Part shown: positions 7,850-17,507 of the stretch, piece by piece
Layout: every line of letters begins with the position of its first letter
Position numbering within the stretch: the first letter of the stretch is position 1
Assembly: GCA_030426085.1 (NCBI GenBank)
Contig: JAUHYW010000054.1
Coordinates: forward strand, 1 to 64,000
Reading direction: 5' to 3'
From: a bacterium
GTDB lineage: Bacteria; Myxococcota_A; Bradymonadia; UBA7976; UBA1532
DNA: 64,000 bases
Translations under genes and position numbers: made by a program
Notes under the pieces: generated by a model
Told to the model about the DNA's origin: nothing
Seen by the model: only the letters and a program-made list of their open reading frames with translations
Database searches by the model: none

Positions 7850-9388
7850 TCAGGAGGCGGTCGAGGCGCTCTCCGGGCGCCCATCGGCCTCGCGCCCGGC
7901 GGCGGTCGGCCCCTCGGCCTCGACCAGCGCCGCCCGGCAGATGCCGCCCAGCATGCCTTCGAACACGACGTGGTGCAGCGGCACGACCGCCCACCAATAG
8001 AGCAACCCCAGCAGGCCCCGGGGCATGAAGCGGGCGGTCTGGATCAAGCGGCTGTGGTCGCCGTGGTCCTCGATCTCGAAGCTCAGAAGCGCCTCGCCGG
8101 GCAGCTTCATCTCGGCCCGCAGATCGAGCCGTCGATCCTGCTCGACGTGGCGCACCCGCCAGAAGTCCAGCGCGTCGCCGTAGCTCACCGTCTCGGGGTG
8201 CCGCCGTCCGCGGCGCAGGCCGGGGCCGCCCACCAGCCGGTCCATGGCGCCCCGGACCTTCCACAGCCAGTCGGCCGCGTACCACCCGTGGCCGCCGCCG
8301 ACCCGGCACACCGCTCTGAACACCGCCGCCGGCGGCGCGGGGATGTCCTTCTCCCGGCGGTCGACGTAGGTCTTGCCGCCGGCCCAGTCGGGGTCGCCGG
8401 GCACCACCCCGGCGTCGGACCAGCTCGTCTCGACCGCGTGGGCCTCGATGCGCCCCAGGGCCAGATCGATGGCCCGCTCGACGGCGATCGGCTCGTGGGG
8501 CATCAGCCGCCGGGCGCTGTCGTCGCGCACGACGACCTCGTTGCGCAGCCCCTCGGCCAGCGGGCGGGCGATGCGGTGGTCGAGCGGGGTCACGAGGTGG
8601 ATCCAGAAGCTCGACAAGCGGGGGGTCAGCACCGGGATCGGCACGATGAGCCGCTTCGGCAGCCCCCGGGACTCGGCCATCATCTGGATCAGGGCGTCGT
8701 AGCGCACGACTGACGGGCCGCCGATGTCCAGCGTGCGGCCGGCGGTCTCGGGCACCCGCAGGCACTCGATCAGGTAGAACAGCACGTCGCGGATGGCGAT
8801 GGGCTGGCACGCCGTGCGCACCCACCACGGGGTGACCATGACCGGCAGCCGCTCGGTCAGGTAGCGCAGGATCTCGAACGAGGCCGAGCCGCTGCCGATG
8901 ATCATCGCCGCCCGCAGCACGGTCACCGGCACCGGGCCGTCGGCCAGCGCGTGCTCGACCTCCCGCCGCGAGGCCAGGTGCTCGCTGAGCCCGTCGCCGG
9001 TCTCGCCCAGGCCGCCGAGGTAGACGATGCGCTCGACGCTGGCGGCGGCGCAGGCCGTGGCGAAGCTGCGCGCCAGGGCCCGATCCCGCTCGGCGTACTC
9101 GGCCCCGGCGGCGATCATCGAGTGCACCAGGTAATACGCCGCCCCGCAGCCGGCCATCGCCTCGGCGAGCGCGTCGGTGTGGGCCACGTCGCCCTCGACG
9201 ATGGAGACCCCCTCGCGGCCGGACCACGCCCGGGCCTCGACCTTGCGCCGATCGCGGGCGAAGCAGCGGACCGTGCAGCCGGCGTCGAGCAGGCGGGGTA
9301 CGAGGCGGCCGCCGACGTAGCCGGTGACCCCGGTGACGAAGATCGGGCGCTCGGTCGGGGCGGGGGTATCGGGGGTCGGTGTGTCCAT
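7850..9388 (-). CDS. SDR/NAD(P)-binding protein with C-terminal DUF2867 domain
   Basis: Protein of 512 aa. The N-terminal part has the atypical-SDR nucleotide-binding motif TGVTGYVGG (about residues 19-27) and the family-typical segments AYYLVHSM and VYLGGLGE (about 85-145). The C-terminal 160 residues (from about 345) match the SRPBCC-like DUF2867 region, for example TWSDAG-like and LLGLLYWWAVVPLHHVVF. Such fusions are annotated as SDR-family oxidoreductases of unknown substrate and are probably cytoplasmic or membrane-associated. It starts 139 bp from the divergent hemH and may be co-transcribed with the lipoprotein gene 75 bp downstream. Confidence 0.85.
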   Translation of the reverse strand: MDTPTPDTPAPTERPIFVTGVTGYVGGRLVPRLLDAGCTVRCFARDRRKVEARAWSGREGVSIVEGDVAHTDALAEAMAGCGAAYYLVHSMIAAGAEYAERDRALARSFATACAAASVERIVYLGGLGETGDGLSEHLASRREVEHALADGPVPVTVLRAAMIIGSGSASFEILRYLTERLPVMVTPWWVRTACQPIAIRDVLFYLIECLRVPETAGRTLDIGGPSVVRYDALIQMMAESRGLPKRLIVPIPVLTPRLSSFWIHLVTPLDHRIARPLAEGLRNEVVVRDDSARRLMPHEPIAVERAIDLALGRIEAHAVETSWSDAGVVPGDPDWAGGKTYVDRREKDIPAPPAAVFRAVCRVGGGHGWYAADWLWKVRGAMDRLVGGPGLRRGRRHPETVSYGDALDFWRVRHVEQDRRLDLRAEMKLPGEALLSFEIEDHGDHSRLIQTARFMPRGLLGLLYWWAVVPLHHVVFEGMLGGICRAALVEAEGPTAAGREADGRPESASTAS

Positions 9389-9527
9389 CGTCAGTCGGAT
9401 ACACCGCGGGGGCCGGGGTCACGCCTTGACGCGGCGCGTCGGGTCGATGATGCTCCGGCCGCGCCCCCGAAACCCCGGCCGCGGTCGGGTATCGACTGGC
9501 GCGAGCGACCCGCGCAGAGGAGCCCCG

Positions 9528-10610
9528 ATGAGCATCCAGAAGACCGGCATCCTGGTGGTCAACCTCGGTACGCCCGACGCCCCCGAGCCGGGGCCGGTGC
9601 GGCGCTACCTGCGACAGTTCCTCAACGATCCGCGGGTCATCGACATCAACCCCGCCGGCCGGTGGGCGCTGCTCAACCTCTTCATCCTGCCCTTCCGCCC
9701 CAAGAAGTCGGCCGAGGCCTACGCCCAGGTCTGGCGGGAGGACGGCTCGCCGCTGCTCGTCTACGGTCACAAGCTCGTCGACGGCCTGCGCGCGCGCATC
9801 CCCGACTGCGAGATCGAGCTGGCGATGCGCTACGGCGAGCCCTCGATCGCCCGGGGGCTCGAGAGCCTGCGCCAGAAGGGCTGCGACCGGCTGGTGGTCT
9901 TCCCGCTGTACCCCCACTACGCGGCCAGCTCGACCGGCTCGACGCTGGAAGAGGTCTATCGCATCGCGGCCCAGCGGTGGAACACGCCCTACCTGACCGT
10001 GGTGCCGCCGTACTACGACGACCCCGGCTTCATCGACAGCTTCGCCGCGGTGGGGCGCCCGGTGCTCGACGACCTCGGCGCCGACCACGTCCTGATGAGC
10101 TTTCACGGGCTGCCCGAGCGGCACATGCGCAAGAGCGACGAGACCGGCCAGCACTGCCTGGAGCGGCCCGACTGCTGCGCGCAGATCACCTTCGCCAACC
10201 GCAACTGCTACCGGGCGCAGTGCTTCGCGACCGCTCGGCTGCTGGCCGACGCGCTGAAGCTGGACGACGACGGGTACACCATCTGCTTTCAGAGCCGGCT
10301 GGGGCGCACGCCGTGGATCCGGCCCTACACCGATCAGGTGATCGAGGACCTCGCCGCCAAGGGCGTGCGCAAAGTGGCGGTCTTCTGCCCGGCGTTCACC
10401 GCCGACTGCCTCGAGACGCTCGAAGAGATCGGCATGCGGGCGGTGGAAGACTTCACCCGCCACGGCGGCCAGGAGCTGGAGCTGGTGCCCTCGCTCAACG
10501 ACCACCCGGTGTGGATGGACGCCGCCGCCCGCCTCATCCGGGAGACCGCCGGCAAGTGGATCGCGCCCGCGGCAGCCGAGGCCGACACCGGGGACGCCGC
10601 GGCCGGCTGA
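9528..10610 (+). CDS. hemH: Ferrochelatase with internal Cys cluster
   Basis: Protein of 360 aa; it inserts ferrous iron into a porphyrin in haem synthesis. The start is ATG 9528, with GAGGAG six bases upstream; the open frame further upstream is not ferrochelatase-like. Conserved elements include LVVNLGTPDAP near the N-terminus, FPLYPHYAASSTGST, and the catalytic SFHGLPERH with His193. A cysteine-rich insertion directly after this motif carries Cys210, Cys216, Cys217, Cys227 and Cys232. This matches the class of ferrochelatase with an internally liganded [2Fe-2S] cluster described for Myxococcus xanthus. No other haem genes are adjacent. Confidence 0.95.
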   Translation: MSIQKTGILVVNLGTPDAPEPGPVRRYLRQFLNDPRVIDINPAGRWALLNLFILPFRPKKSAEAYAQVWREDGSPLLVYGHKLVDGLRARIPDCEIELAMRYGEPSIARGLESLRQKGCDRLVVFPLYPHYAASSTGSTLEEVYRIAAQRWNTPYLTVVPPYYDDPGFIDSFAAVGRPVLDDLGADHVLMSFHGLPERHMRKSDETGQHCLERPDCCAQITFANRNCYRAQCFATARLLADALKLDDDGYTICFQSRLGRTPWIRPYTDQVIEDLAAKGVRKVAVFCPAFTADCLETLEEIGMRAVEDFTRHGGQELELVPSLNDHPVWMDAAARLIRETAGKWIAPAAAEADTGDAAAG

Positions 10611-10684
10611 CCCCATCGGGCGTGCCCCGACCCGCCTCCACCCGCTACCCTGCGATGTGACGTGGGAGCGACGGGGAGGCGTCG

Positions 10685-13600
10685 ATGCGGCGAACATGGG
10701 GGGCGGCGCTGGCCCTGGGGCTGATGCTCGGGTGTGACGGAGGCGGCGCCGAGCCGCCGACGGTCGAGCCGGCCGACGTTGCGCCGGAAGCCGATGACGG
10801 GCGGCCGGACGCCGCGCGCGATGCCATGCGGGATGCCACCGGTGATGCCTTCGCCGACGCCAGCGTCGATGCTGCGCCCGTGGCGCTCGACGCCGCGGCC
10901 GATGCCATGCCGGACGCCGCGCTCGACGCCGCGCCGGATGCCATGCCCGACGCCGCCCCGGATGCCATGCCCGACGCCTGCCTGCCGGACTGCCCGCCGG
11001 GCGCGTGCGGGGCGGATGGCTGCGGTGGCCTGTGCCCGCTGTGCCCGGCCGAGGCGCCGCTGTGCGTCGAAGGGATCTGCGCGCCGCCGCCGCCGGTGCG
11101 CATCAACGAGGTGGTCACCGCCAACGCCGACGGCCTGCGCGACGTGGACGGCGAGACCTCGGACTGGATCGAGCTGCACAACGCCGGCCCCGACCCGGTG
11201 GACCTCGACGGCTGGTTCCTCACCGATGACGCCGCCGACCTCGCCAGGTGGGCCCTGCCGCCCATCACCCTCGGCCCGCGGGGCTTCGTCGTCGTCTTCG
11301 CCAGCGACGCCGACCGCCCCGACCCCGTCGAGCCCCACACGTCGTTCCGGCTGTCGAGCGCCGGCGAGTTCCTGGCGCTGGTGATGCCCGACGGCGTCAC
11401 CGTGGTCGACGCCTACGACCCGGCGACGCCCGCGCTGCCCGACGACACCGCCCACGGGGTGGCCCAGGTCGCCGAGCGGATCGCGCTGATCCCGCCCGGC
11501 GCGCCGCTGCCGTATCGCCCGGCTGTCGAGGGGGATCTGGGCCCGGCGGCGGCCGACTTCGACGACGGCGACTGGCCGGCGGCCCCCGGCGGGCTGGGGG
11601 TCGCCCGGGTGCAGCCGCCCGAGCCGGACGCGATCGAAGAGCTGGCCGGCGGGCGGCCGACGGCGCAGACCTCGACCCTCAACGGCTTCACCGCCGATCG
11701 GGGGGCCAACGGGGACCTCGGCGACTTCACCCACACGGTCTCCGACGACCTCGAGCCGGCGTGGACCGTCGACCTGGGCGGCCCCCGCTGGATCGGGCGG
11801 GTCGTGCTGCACAACCGCCGGGGCTGCTGCGGGTCGCGGCTGCGGGACATCACGGTCGAGGTGCTCGACGGCGACGGGGCGGTGGTCTACGCCTCGCCGC
11901 TGCTCAACCCGGAGAACGCCGACGGGGACGGCCTCGACGGGCCGCCGCGGATCGAGCTGGATCTCATCGAAGACGGGGGCGTCGTGGGCGCCGCGGTGCG
12001 CGTGCGCCGGGCGCCCGACCCCGATCTGTCGGGCACCGCCGGCGCGGGCAACGCCGACGAAGCCGCCGTGCTCTCGCTGGGCGAGGTGGAGGTCTTCGGC
12101 GGCGCCGGGGCGAGCCTGGCCCGCATCGTGACCGACCTGGGGGACGCGCTGGGCGACGCGCCGGGGCTGTGGGTCCGGGCCCGGTTCGAGGTGCCGCCCG
12201 ATACCCCGCTGGATACGCTGGCGCTCGACATCACCTGGGACGCCGGCTTCGTCGCCTGGCTCGATGGGATCCCGGTCGCCGCCCGCGACGCGCCGGCGCC
12301 CGAGGCGCTGGCCGACGGGATGACCCCGTGGCGGGCGACGGTGGAGCCGGCCGGGGCCCGCAGCGCGACCCTGGCGTTGACCCCGCCGGGGCCCGGCGCG
12401 CATGTGCTGGCGGTGCTGGTGCTCGACGCCGACGTCGGCGACCCCGGCCGCGATCTGGTGATCGATCTGGCCCTGGAAGGCCAGCGCATCGTCGATGGCG
12501 CGCGGGCTTTCTTCGACGCCCCGACCCCCGGGCGGCCCAACACCGAACCGGGCTTCGCCGGCTTCGTCTCGCCGGTGCGCTTCTCCCATCCGGGCGGCTT
12601 CTACGACGCGCCGTTCGAAGTCGAGCTGACCGCCGATCCGCCGGATGCCACCATCCACTACACCACCGATGGCACCCCGCCGGGGCCCGACGACCCGGTC
12701 TATGTCGGGCCCATCCCGGTCGATGGCATCACGACGCTGCGGGCCGCCGCATTTCGCGAGGGCTATCGCGACGCGGCGGCGACGGCGGCGACCTGGCTCT
12801 TCCTCGACGAGGTCATCGCTCAGGACGCCGACGCGACCCTGGCCCGGGGCTTCCCCCCGATGTGGGGCGGGACCGCGCCGGACTATGGCATGGACCCCCG
12901 GGTTACGGGCCCCGACGATGACTACGGCGGGCGCTACGCGGACGCCATGCGCGACAGCCTGCTCGCCATCCCGACGGTGGCGTTCACCGCCGACCTGGAA
13001 GGCATCTTCGGCCCGGATGGCATCTACACCCGCTCCGGCGAGCGGGGCGTGGCCTGGGAGCGGGCGGTGTCCATGGAGTACATCGTGCCCGAGGGGGCCC
13101 GGACCCCGCACGGGCCCGAGGCGGGGGATGGCTTCCAGATCGAGTGCGGCCTGCGCATCCAGGGCGGGGCCTTCCGCAGCCACGGGCTGACGAAGAAACA
13201 CTCCTTCCGGGTGCTCTTCAAAGGCATCTACGGCCCCACCAAGCTGCGCTTCCCGTTCTTCGGGCCCGACGCCGACGACACGTTGGATGGCTTCACCCTG
13301 CGGGCCAACAGCAACGACGGCTGGCAGTGGGTGGCGGCCGGCGGGCAGCCGCTCTTCGTGCGGGACTCGCTCGGCCGCGCGCTTCATCGGGCGATGGGTG
13401 GGGTGTCATCGGCCGAGAGCTGGGTGCACGTCTACATCAACGGGGTCTATTGGGGGCTGTACAACCCGGTCGAGCGGCCCGACGCGGCGTTCGGGACCCA
13501 CTCCCTGGGCGGCGAGCGGGACGCGTGGGACGCGGTGAGCAACGGGCAGGCGGCCGACGGCGATACCCAGGCGTGGAGCCGGCTGCTGCAGATGGCGGAC

Positions 13601-14506
13601 GACGGGCTCGGCGAGTTGGTCGATCTGTGGATGCTGGAGGGCAAGGGGCCGGATGGCACGCGGGACCCCGCGCTGCCGGTGTGGCTCGACGTCGACCCCT
13701 ACATCGACTACATGCTGACCAACATCTGGCTGGGCAACAGCGACTGGCCCCACAAGAACTGGTGGGTCGGGCGCCCACGGGACGGCGCGTTCGGGTTCCG
13801 CTTCTTCATGTGGGACGCCGAGTGGTCGGTGGGGCTGCGATCGAACCTGGGCACCAACAAGATCGAGGACCGGCGGGGGGTGGCCATCCCCTGGGTGGCG
13901 CTGCTGGAGAACCCCGAGTTCCGGGCGCGGGTCGCCGATCGGGTGCAGCGCCACTTCTCCCCGGGCGGCGTGTTCTACGTCGACCCCGCGGCGCCCGCGT
14001 GGGATCCCGAGGCGCCCGCCCGCAACGCGCCGGCGGCCCGATTCGTCGAGCTGGCCGGGCGGGTGGCCCTGCCGCTGGTCGCCGAGTCGGCCCGCTGGGG
14101 CGATCAGCACGCCGACCGGCCGTACACCGTCGACGAGCACTGGGCCGTCGAGCGCGACCGGCAGCTCGCCGAGTACTTCCCGGCGCGCTCGGCCCGGGTC
14201 CTCGAGCACCTGCGGCAGGCGGGGCTGGTGGCCGAGACGCCGACGCCCGCGGCCGATCCCGAGCCGGGGCCGGTCCCGGCCGGCGCCGTCCTCGCGCTGA
14301 CCGCCGAGGCGGGTGATGTCTGGTTCACGATCGACGGCCCCGACCCCCGCCTGCCGGGCGGCGCGGCGCACCCCGAGGCCATCGACGGGGGCCCGGCCGT
14401 CGAGGTCGCGCTGCCGCCCGGCCCGGTCACGGTGCGGGCCCGGGCCTTCGGCGAGCGGGGCTGGAGCGCGCTGTTCGAAGGCACCTACGCCCCGCTCGAT
14501 CCGTAG
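10685..14506 (+). CDS. Large lipoprotein with lamin-tail domain and CotH-like kinase domain
   Basis: Protein of 1273 aa. The lipobox ends at Cys17 (LMLGC), followed by an Asp/Ala/Met/Pro repeat linker (about 35-100) and a short Cys-rich motif. Then come a lamin-tail domain (about 138-245, INEVVTAN and DWIELHN), a discoidin-like beta domain (about 330-480), a chitobiase C-terminal-like segment (about 630-705, IHYTTDGTPPGPDDPVY) and a CotH-type kinase region (about 790-1095) with SFRVLF, K1024 in HKNWWVG and D1044/E1046 in MWDAEWS, equivalent to the CotH KNFY and WDxD motifs. A second chitobiase-like segment ends the protein. CotH proteins are atypical kinases acting on secreted proteins; here the target is unknown. 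GGGGAGG precedes the ATG. Confidence 0.85.
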   Translation: MRRTWGAALALGLMLGCDGGGAEPPTVEPADVAPEADDGRPDAARDAMRDATGDAFADASVDAAPVALDAAADAMPDAALDAAPDAMPDAAPDAMPDACLPDCPPGACGADGCGGLCPLCPAEAPLCVEGICAPPPPVRINEVVTANADGLRDVDGETSDWIELHNAGPDPVDLDGWFLTDDAADLARWALPPITLGPRGFVVVFASDADRPDPVEPHTSFRLSSAGEFLALVMPDGVTVVDAYDPATPALPDDTAHGVAQVAERIALIPPGAPLPYRPAVEGDLGPAAADFDDGDWPAAPGGLGVARVQPPEPDAIEELAGGRPTAQTSTLNGFTADRGANGDLGDFTHTVSDDLEPAWTVDLGGPRWIGRVVLHNRRGCCGSRLRDITVEVLDGDGAVVYASPLLNPENADGDGLDGPPRIELDLIEDGGVVGAAVRVRRAPDPDLSGTAGAGNADEAAVLSLGEVEVFGGAGASLARIVTDLGDALGDAPGLWVRARFEVPPDTPLDTLALDITWDAGFVAWLDGIPVAARDAPAPEALADGMTPWRATVEPAGARSATLALTPPGPGAHVLAVLVLDADVGDPGRDLVIDLALEGQRIVDGARAFFDAPTPGRPNTEPGFAGFVSPVRFSHPGGFYDAPFEVELTADPPDATIHYTTDGTPPGPDDPVYVGPIPVDGITTLRAAAFREGYRDAAATAATWLFLDEVIAQDADATLARGFPPMWGGTAPDYGMDPRVTGPDDDYGGRYADAMRDSLLAIPTVAFTADLEGIFGPDGIYTRSGERGVAWERAVSMEYIVPEGARTPHGPEAGDGFQIECGLRIQGGAFRSHGLTKKHSFRVLFKGIYGPTKLRFPFFGPDADDTLDGFTLRANSNDGWQWVAAGGQPLFVRDSLGRALHRAMGGVSSAESWVHVYINGVYWGLYNPVERPDAAFGTHSLGGERDAWDAVSNGQAADGDTQAWSRLLQMADDGLGELVDLWMLEGKGPDGTRDPALPVWLDVDPYIDYMLTNIWLGNSDWPHKNWWVGRPRDGAFGFRFFMWDAEWSVGLRSNLGTNKIEDRRGVAIPWVALLENPEFRARVADRVQRHFSPGGVFYVDPAAPAWDPEAPARNAPAARFVELAGRVALPLVAESARWGDQHADRPYTVDEHWAVERDRQLAEYFPARSARVLEHLRQAGLVAETPTPAADPEPGPVPAGAVLALTAEAGDVWFTIDGPDPRLPGGAAHPEAIDGGPAVEVALPPGPVTVRARAFGERGWSALFEGTYAPLDP

Positions 14507-14606
14507 GGGCCGGGCCGGTTGGCGCGATCGGCGACGGGTGTGGCGCCCCCGGCGGCCCGCGCGGTGCTACTCCTGTCGCCGACGAAGACCACATCGGAGT
14601 CGCATC

Positions 14607-15668
14607 ATGGCCCGCGAACGCTCTCTGCTCGGCTGCGCCCGCCCCGGCGCCGAGCGCACCCCGCTGCCCGCCGATCTGCCCACCATCGACGGCTTCGGCG
14701 AGCTGACCCAGGTGGCGGTCATCACCCCCGACGCCGAGCGGACCGCCCTCACCCTGGGCGCGGCGCTCGGGGCCGGGTCGTTCAAGCTCGTGGACATGGG
14801 CCCCCCGGCGCTCTTCGACACGACGATGGACGACGCGCCCGAGGCGTGGACGATGCGCCTGGGCATCACCTGGATCGGCAACACCCAGCTCGAGATCATC
14901 CAGCCGCTCGACGGGCGCACGGTGATGACCGAGTACCTGGAGGCCCGCGGGGGGCGGGCCGGGGTGCAGCACGTCTTCCTCGATCGGGGGCGGGTGGCGT
15001 ACGACGAGGCGCTGGCCCGCTTCGCCGCCGCCGGCCACCCGCTGGTGCAGCAGGCGAAGATGAACGCCGCCGGGCGCATCGGGCCGGTGCCGATGCCGGC
15101 GATGCCGTCGTTCCTGGCCAGCAAGCTCGGGGCCCGCTTCGGCTACACCCGCAGCCGGGACGCGCTGGGGCTGGACATCGAGCTGGCCCGCTTCCCGCCG
15201 GGCGTCTCGCAGCGGCTGGCCCTGCGGGCGGCCATCCCCGACAAGTGGCTGCCGGACGGGGACAAGGCCCACTTCGAGACGCTGCCCGAGGGGGCGCCGC
15301 TGGCCGACATCGACGGGGTCTACGTGCTGACCGCGGACGTCGAGGCGATGGCGGCGGCCTATGGTGGGCTCACCGGCGCCCCGCCGACGGTGAAGCCGGA
15401 GAGCGCGCTGCCCGGCGAGGTGTCGGCCGCGCCGATGCGCTTCGGCACGACGCTGCTGTGCCCGCTCCAGCCGAAGAGCGGGCCGCTGCGGGCGCTGCTC
15501 GACGCGCAGGGGCCGGGGGTGACGCTGCTGCGGGCCCGGCCGGCCGACGAGGGCTGCGCCGACGGCCTCGAAGCCCGGGGCTGGTCGATCGCGGCCGGCG
15601 ACCGCGGCGACGTGTTCCTCGCCCGCCACGCCGACGTGCCCTTCGCGCTGTGGGTCGCGCCTCGCTGA
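14607..15668 (+). CDS. VOC (glyoxalase/dioxygenase superfamily) protein
   Basis: Protein of 353 aa; the ATG at 14607 has GGAG eight bases upstream. The first half, from GFGELTQVAVITPD (about residue 27) through NTQLEIIQPLDG and VQHVFLDRG, has the beta-alpha-beta-beta-beta pattern of the VOC fold, similar to glyoxalase_4/methylmalonyl-CoA-epimerase-like modules. The second half from about residue 200 looks like a diverged repeat (GVYVLTADVEAMAAAYGGL). His in VQHV and Glu in LEII are candidate metal ligands. The substrate is unknown; the downstream AraC regulator 41 bp away may control it. Confidence 0.75.
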   Translation: MARERSLLGCARPGAERTPLPADLPTIDGFGELTQVAVITPDAERTALTLGAALGAGSFKLVDMGPPALFDTTMDDAPEAWTMRLGITWIGNTQLEIIQPLDGRTVMTEYLEARGGRAGVQHVFLDRGRVAYDEALARFAAAGHPLVQQAKMNAAGRIGPVPMPAMPSFLASKLGARFGYTRSRDALGLDIELARFPPGVSQRLALRAAIPDKWLPDGDKAHFETLPEGAPLADIDGVYVLTADVEAMAAAYGGLTGAPPTVKPESALPGEVSAAPMRFGTTLLCPLQPKSGPLRALLDAQGPGVTLLRARPADEGCADGLEARGWSIAAGDRGDVFLARHADVPFALWVAPR

Positions 15669-15709
15669 GCAGCCGCCCGGGCGCCGGCCGTGGTACGCTG
15701 CCCGGCGTC

Positions 15710-16753
15710 ATGATCCCCTCCGCTCCGCCATCGGACCCGCCCCCTCACCGCGACTGCCGGGTGCCCGCCGGGCTGCCCCGGGTGCTGGTCGAGCTGGGCG
15801 TCTCGCCCAAGATCGTGCTGCTGCGGGCGAAGCTGCCGCCCGAGACGCTGGCCGCGCCCCGGGCGGCGCTGCCGGTCGCCGAGTACTTCGAGCTGTGGCG
15901 GGCCATCGCGGGGGTGGCCCGCGACCCGACCATCGGCGTCCGCCTCGCGGCGCGCTACCCGACCCACCTGCTCGAGCCGGCGCTGCTCGCCTGCCTCGGC
16001 AGCCGCACGCTGGGCGACGCGCTCGACCGGCTCGTGCGCTACAAGGGCACGCTGTGCCCCGAGGTGCTGTCGGTCGAGCCCGTCGGCGAGCGGCTGCGGC
16101 TGAGCCACACCTGGCCCGGGCATCCGGGGCAGCCGCCGGCGGTGCTGGTCGAGGCCGAGCTGGCGTTTCTGGCGTGCCTCACCCGGCGGGCGACCGAGCG
16201 GCCGCTGTCCGACGTCGAGCTGCGCTCGCCCCGGTCGATGGGGGACGCCGCCGCGTTCGCCGAGGCCCTGGGGGCGCCGGTGCGGTTCGGGGCTCACGAG
16301 GGCGCGCTGTGGCTGCCGGCCGCGGCGCTCGACTGGCCGTTCTACACCTACAGCCCGGCGCTGGTCGCGGCGCTCGAGCCGGCGCTGGAGGCCGAGCGGG
16401 CCCGACCGCGGGGGCCGGCCGGGGGCCCGCGGGCCACGGTGCGGCGGGTTCTGTCGCGGCGGCTGGGCACCGGGGACGTCTCGATCGAGGCGGTCGCCGC
16501 CGAGCTGGGCACCAGCCGCCGCACGCTGCAACGCCGGCTGCGGGCCGCCGGTACGCACTTCGGGGCGATGCTGGCCGGGGTGCGCCGGGAGCGGGCGCAG
16601 TTCTATCTGCAGGAGACCGGGCTGTCGATGGCCGAGATCGCGTTCCTGCTCGGCTTCGACCGGCCGTCGTCCTTCTGCCGGGCTTTCGCCCGCTGGACCG
16701 GGCAGACCCCGGGCGAGGTCCGCCGGGCCCACGTCGACGAGGACGCCGGCTGA
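15710..16753 (+). CDS. AraC-family transcriptional regulator
   Basis: Protein of 347 aa. The N-terminal 190 residues resemble the arabinose-binding-like domain of the OruR/ArgR-type AraC subgroup (LGSRTLGDALDRLVRYKGTL). The C-terminal helix-turn-helix pair occupies about 245-340, with IEAVAAELGTSRRTLQRRL as the first HTH and LSMAEIAFLLGFDRPSSFCR as the second, followed by the family signature FARWTGQTPGEVR. It starts 41 bp after the VOC gene and ends 1 bp from the convergent MBL gene. The effector is unknown. Confidence 0.92.
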   Translation: MIPSAPPSDPPPHRDCRVPAGLPRVLVELGVSPKIVLLRAKLPPETLAAPRAALPVAEYFELWRAIAGVARDPTIGVRLAARYPTHLLEPALLACLGSRTLGDALDRLVRYKGTLCPEVLSVEPVGERLRLSHTWPGHPGQPPAVLVEAELAFLACLTRRATERPLSDVELRSPRSMGDAAAFAEALGAPVRFGAHEGALWLPAAALDWPFYTYSPALVAALEPALEAERARPRGPAGGPRATVRRVLSRRLGTGDVSIEAVAAELGTSRRTLQRRLRAAGTHFGAMLAGVRRERAQFYLQETGLSMAEIAFLLGFDRPSSFCRAFARWTGQTPGEVRRAHVDEDAG

Positions 16754-16754
16754 G

Positions 16755-17507
16755 TCAGCCCGAGCCGCCTGTGATGGAATACACCCGGCCCTCGCGCAGC
16801 GCCTCGATGACGCTGGCCTCGGGGTCGAACAGGTCGCTGTATTGCACCAGCCACATCTTGTCCCGCAGGCGGGCGGGCAGGCCGGCGAGCTTCTCGTAGG
16901 GGGTGTGGGCCCCGCCGTAGTTGACCTCGTGCACGATGCGATCGCACGCGTCGAGCCAGTCGACGAGCTCGGGGTCGAAGGCGGTGTCGGCGCTGTAGCC
17001 CACCGATCGGCCGCCGGCGGTGATGCGCAGCGCGGTGGTGAAGATGTGATGCCGGGTGGGGCGGCACTCGACGGTGAACGGGCCGATGGTGACCGGCCCC
17101 TCGGGGGTCAGCGGGCGGTGGTCGAAGTAGTCTTCGAACCCGCGCGGCGGCTGGCGGGTGCCATCGGCGGCGATGACATCGGCCATGGTCGCCGCGTAGT
17201 GCCGATCCCACAGGTCGGATGCCACGGTGGGGTGGGTCGCCAGCACCGTGCGCCGGCGGCAGATGAAGTGATCGAAGAACGCCAGCCCCTCGAGCCCCGA
17301 GACGTGATCGGCGTGCAGGTGGGTCAGCACGACGCCGTCGAGGTCGGGCACGTCGATGGGTGCCGGGCTCTCGATCATCATCTTGCGGATGGGGTGGGGG
17401 CAGTCGATCAGCAGCCATCGGCCCTCGGCTTCGAGCGCCAGCGCGGTGGAGTAGTGCTTGCCGGCGAACGCGTCGCCGACGCCGAGCGGGTAGAGGGTGA
17501 GGCTCAT
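16755..17507 (-). CDS. Metallo-beta-lactamase-fold hydrolase
   Basis: Protein of 250 aa. The metal-binding motif THLHADH is at about residues 61-67; further candidate ligands are His in TRHHIF, Asp in YSADTAFD and a late His in GGAHTPYE, matching RNase Z/phosphodiesterase-like MBL enzymes. There is no signal peptide. Its ATG overlaps the coaD stop codon (ATGA at 17504-17507), with AAGGAG upstream inside coaD, so translation is probably coupled. The substrate is unknown. The 3' end is 1 bp from the convergent AraC gene. Confidence 0.88.
   Translation of the reverse strand: MSLTLYPLGVGDAFAGKHYSTALALEAEGRWLLIDCPHPIRKMMIESPAPIDVPDLDGVVLTHLHADHVSGLEGLAFFDHFICRRRTVLATHPTVASDLWDRHYAATMADVIAADGTRQPPRGFEDYFDHRPLTPEGPVTIGPFTVECRPTRHHIFTTALRITAGGRSVGYSADTAFDPELVDWLDACDRIVHEVNYGGAHTPYEKLAGLPARLRDKMWLVQYSDLFDPEASVIEALREGRVYSITGGSG

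Noticed and set aside
9426-9454. Promoter with TTGACG before hemH
   Set aside because: No acceptable -10 at 15-19 bp; a TATCGA further down (9490) has no matching -35.
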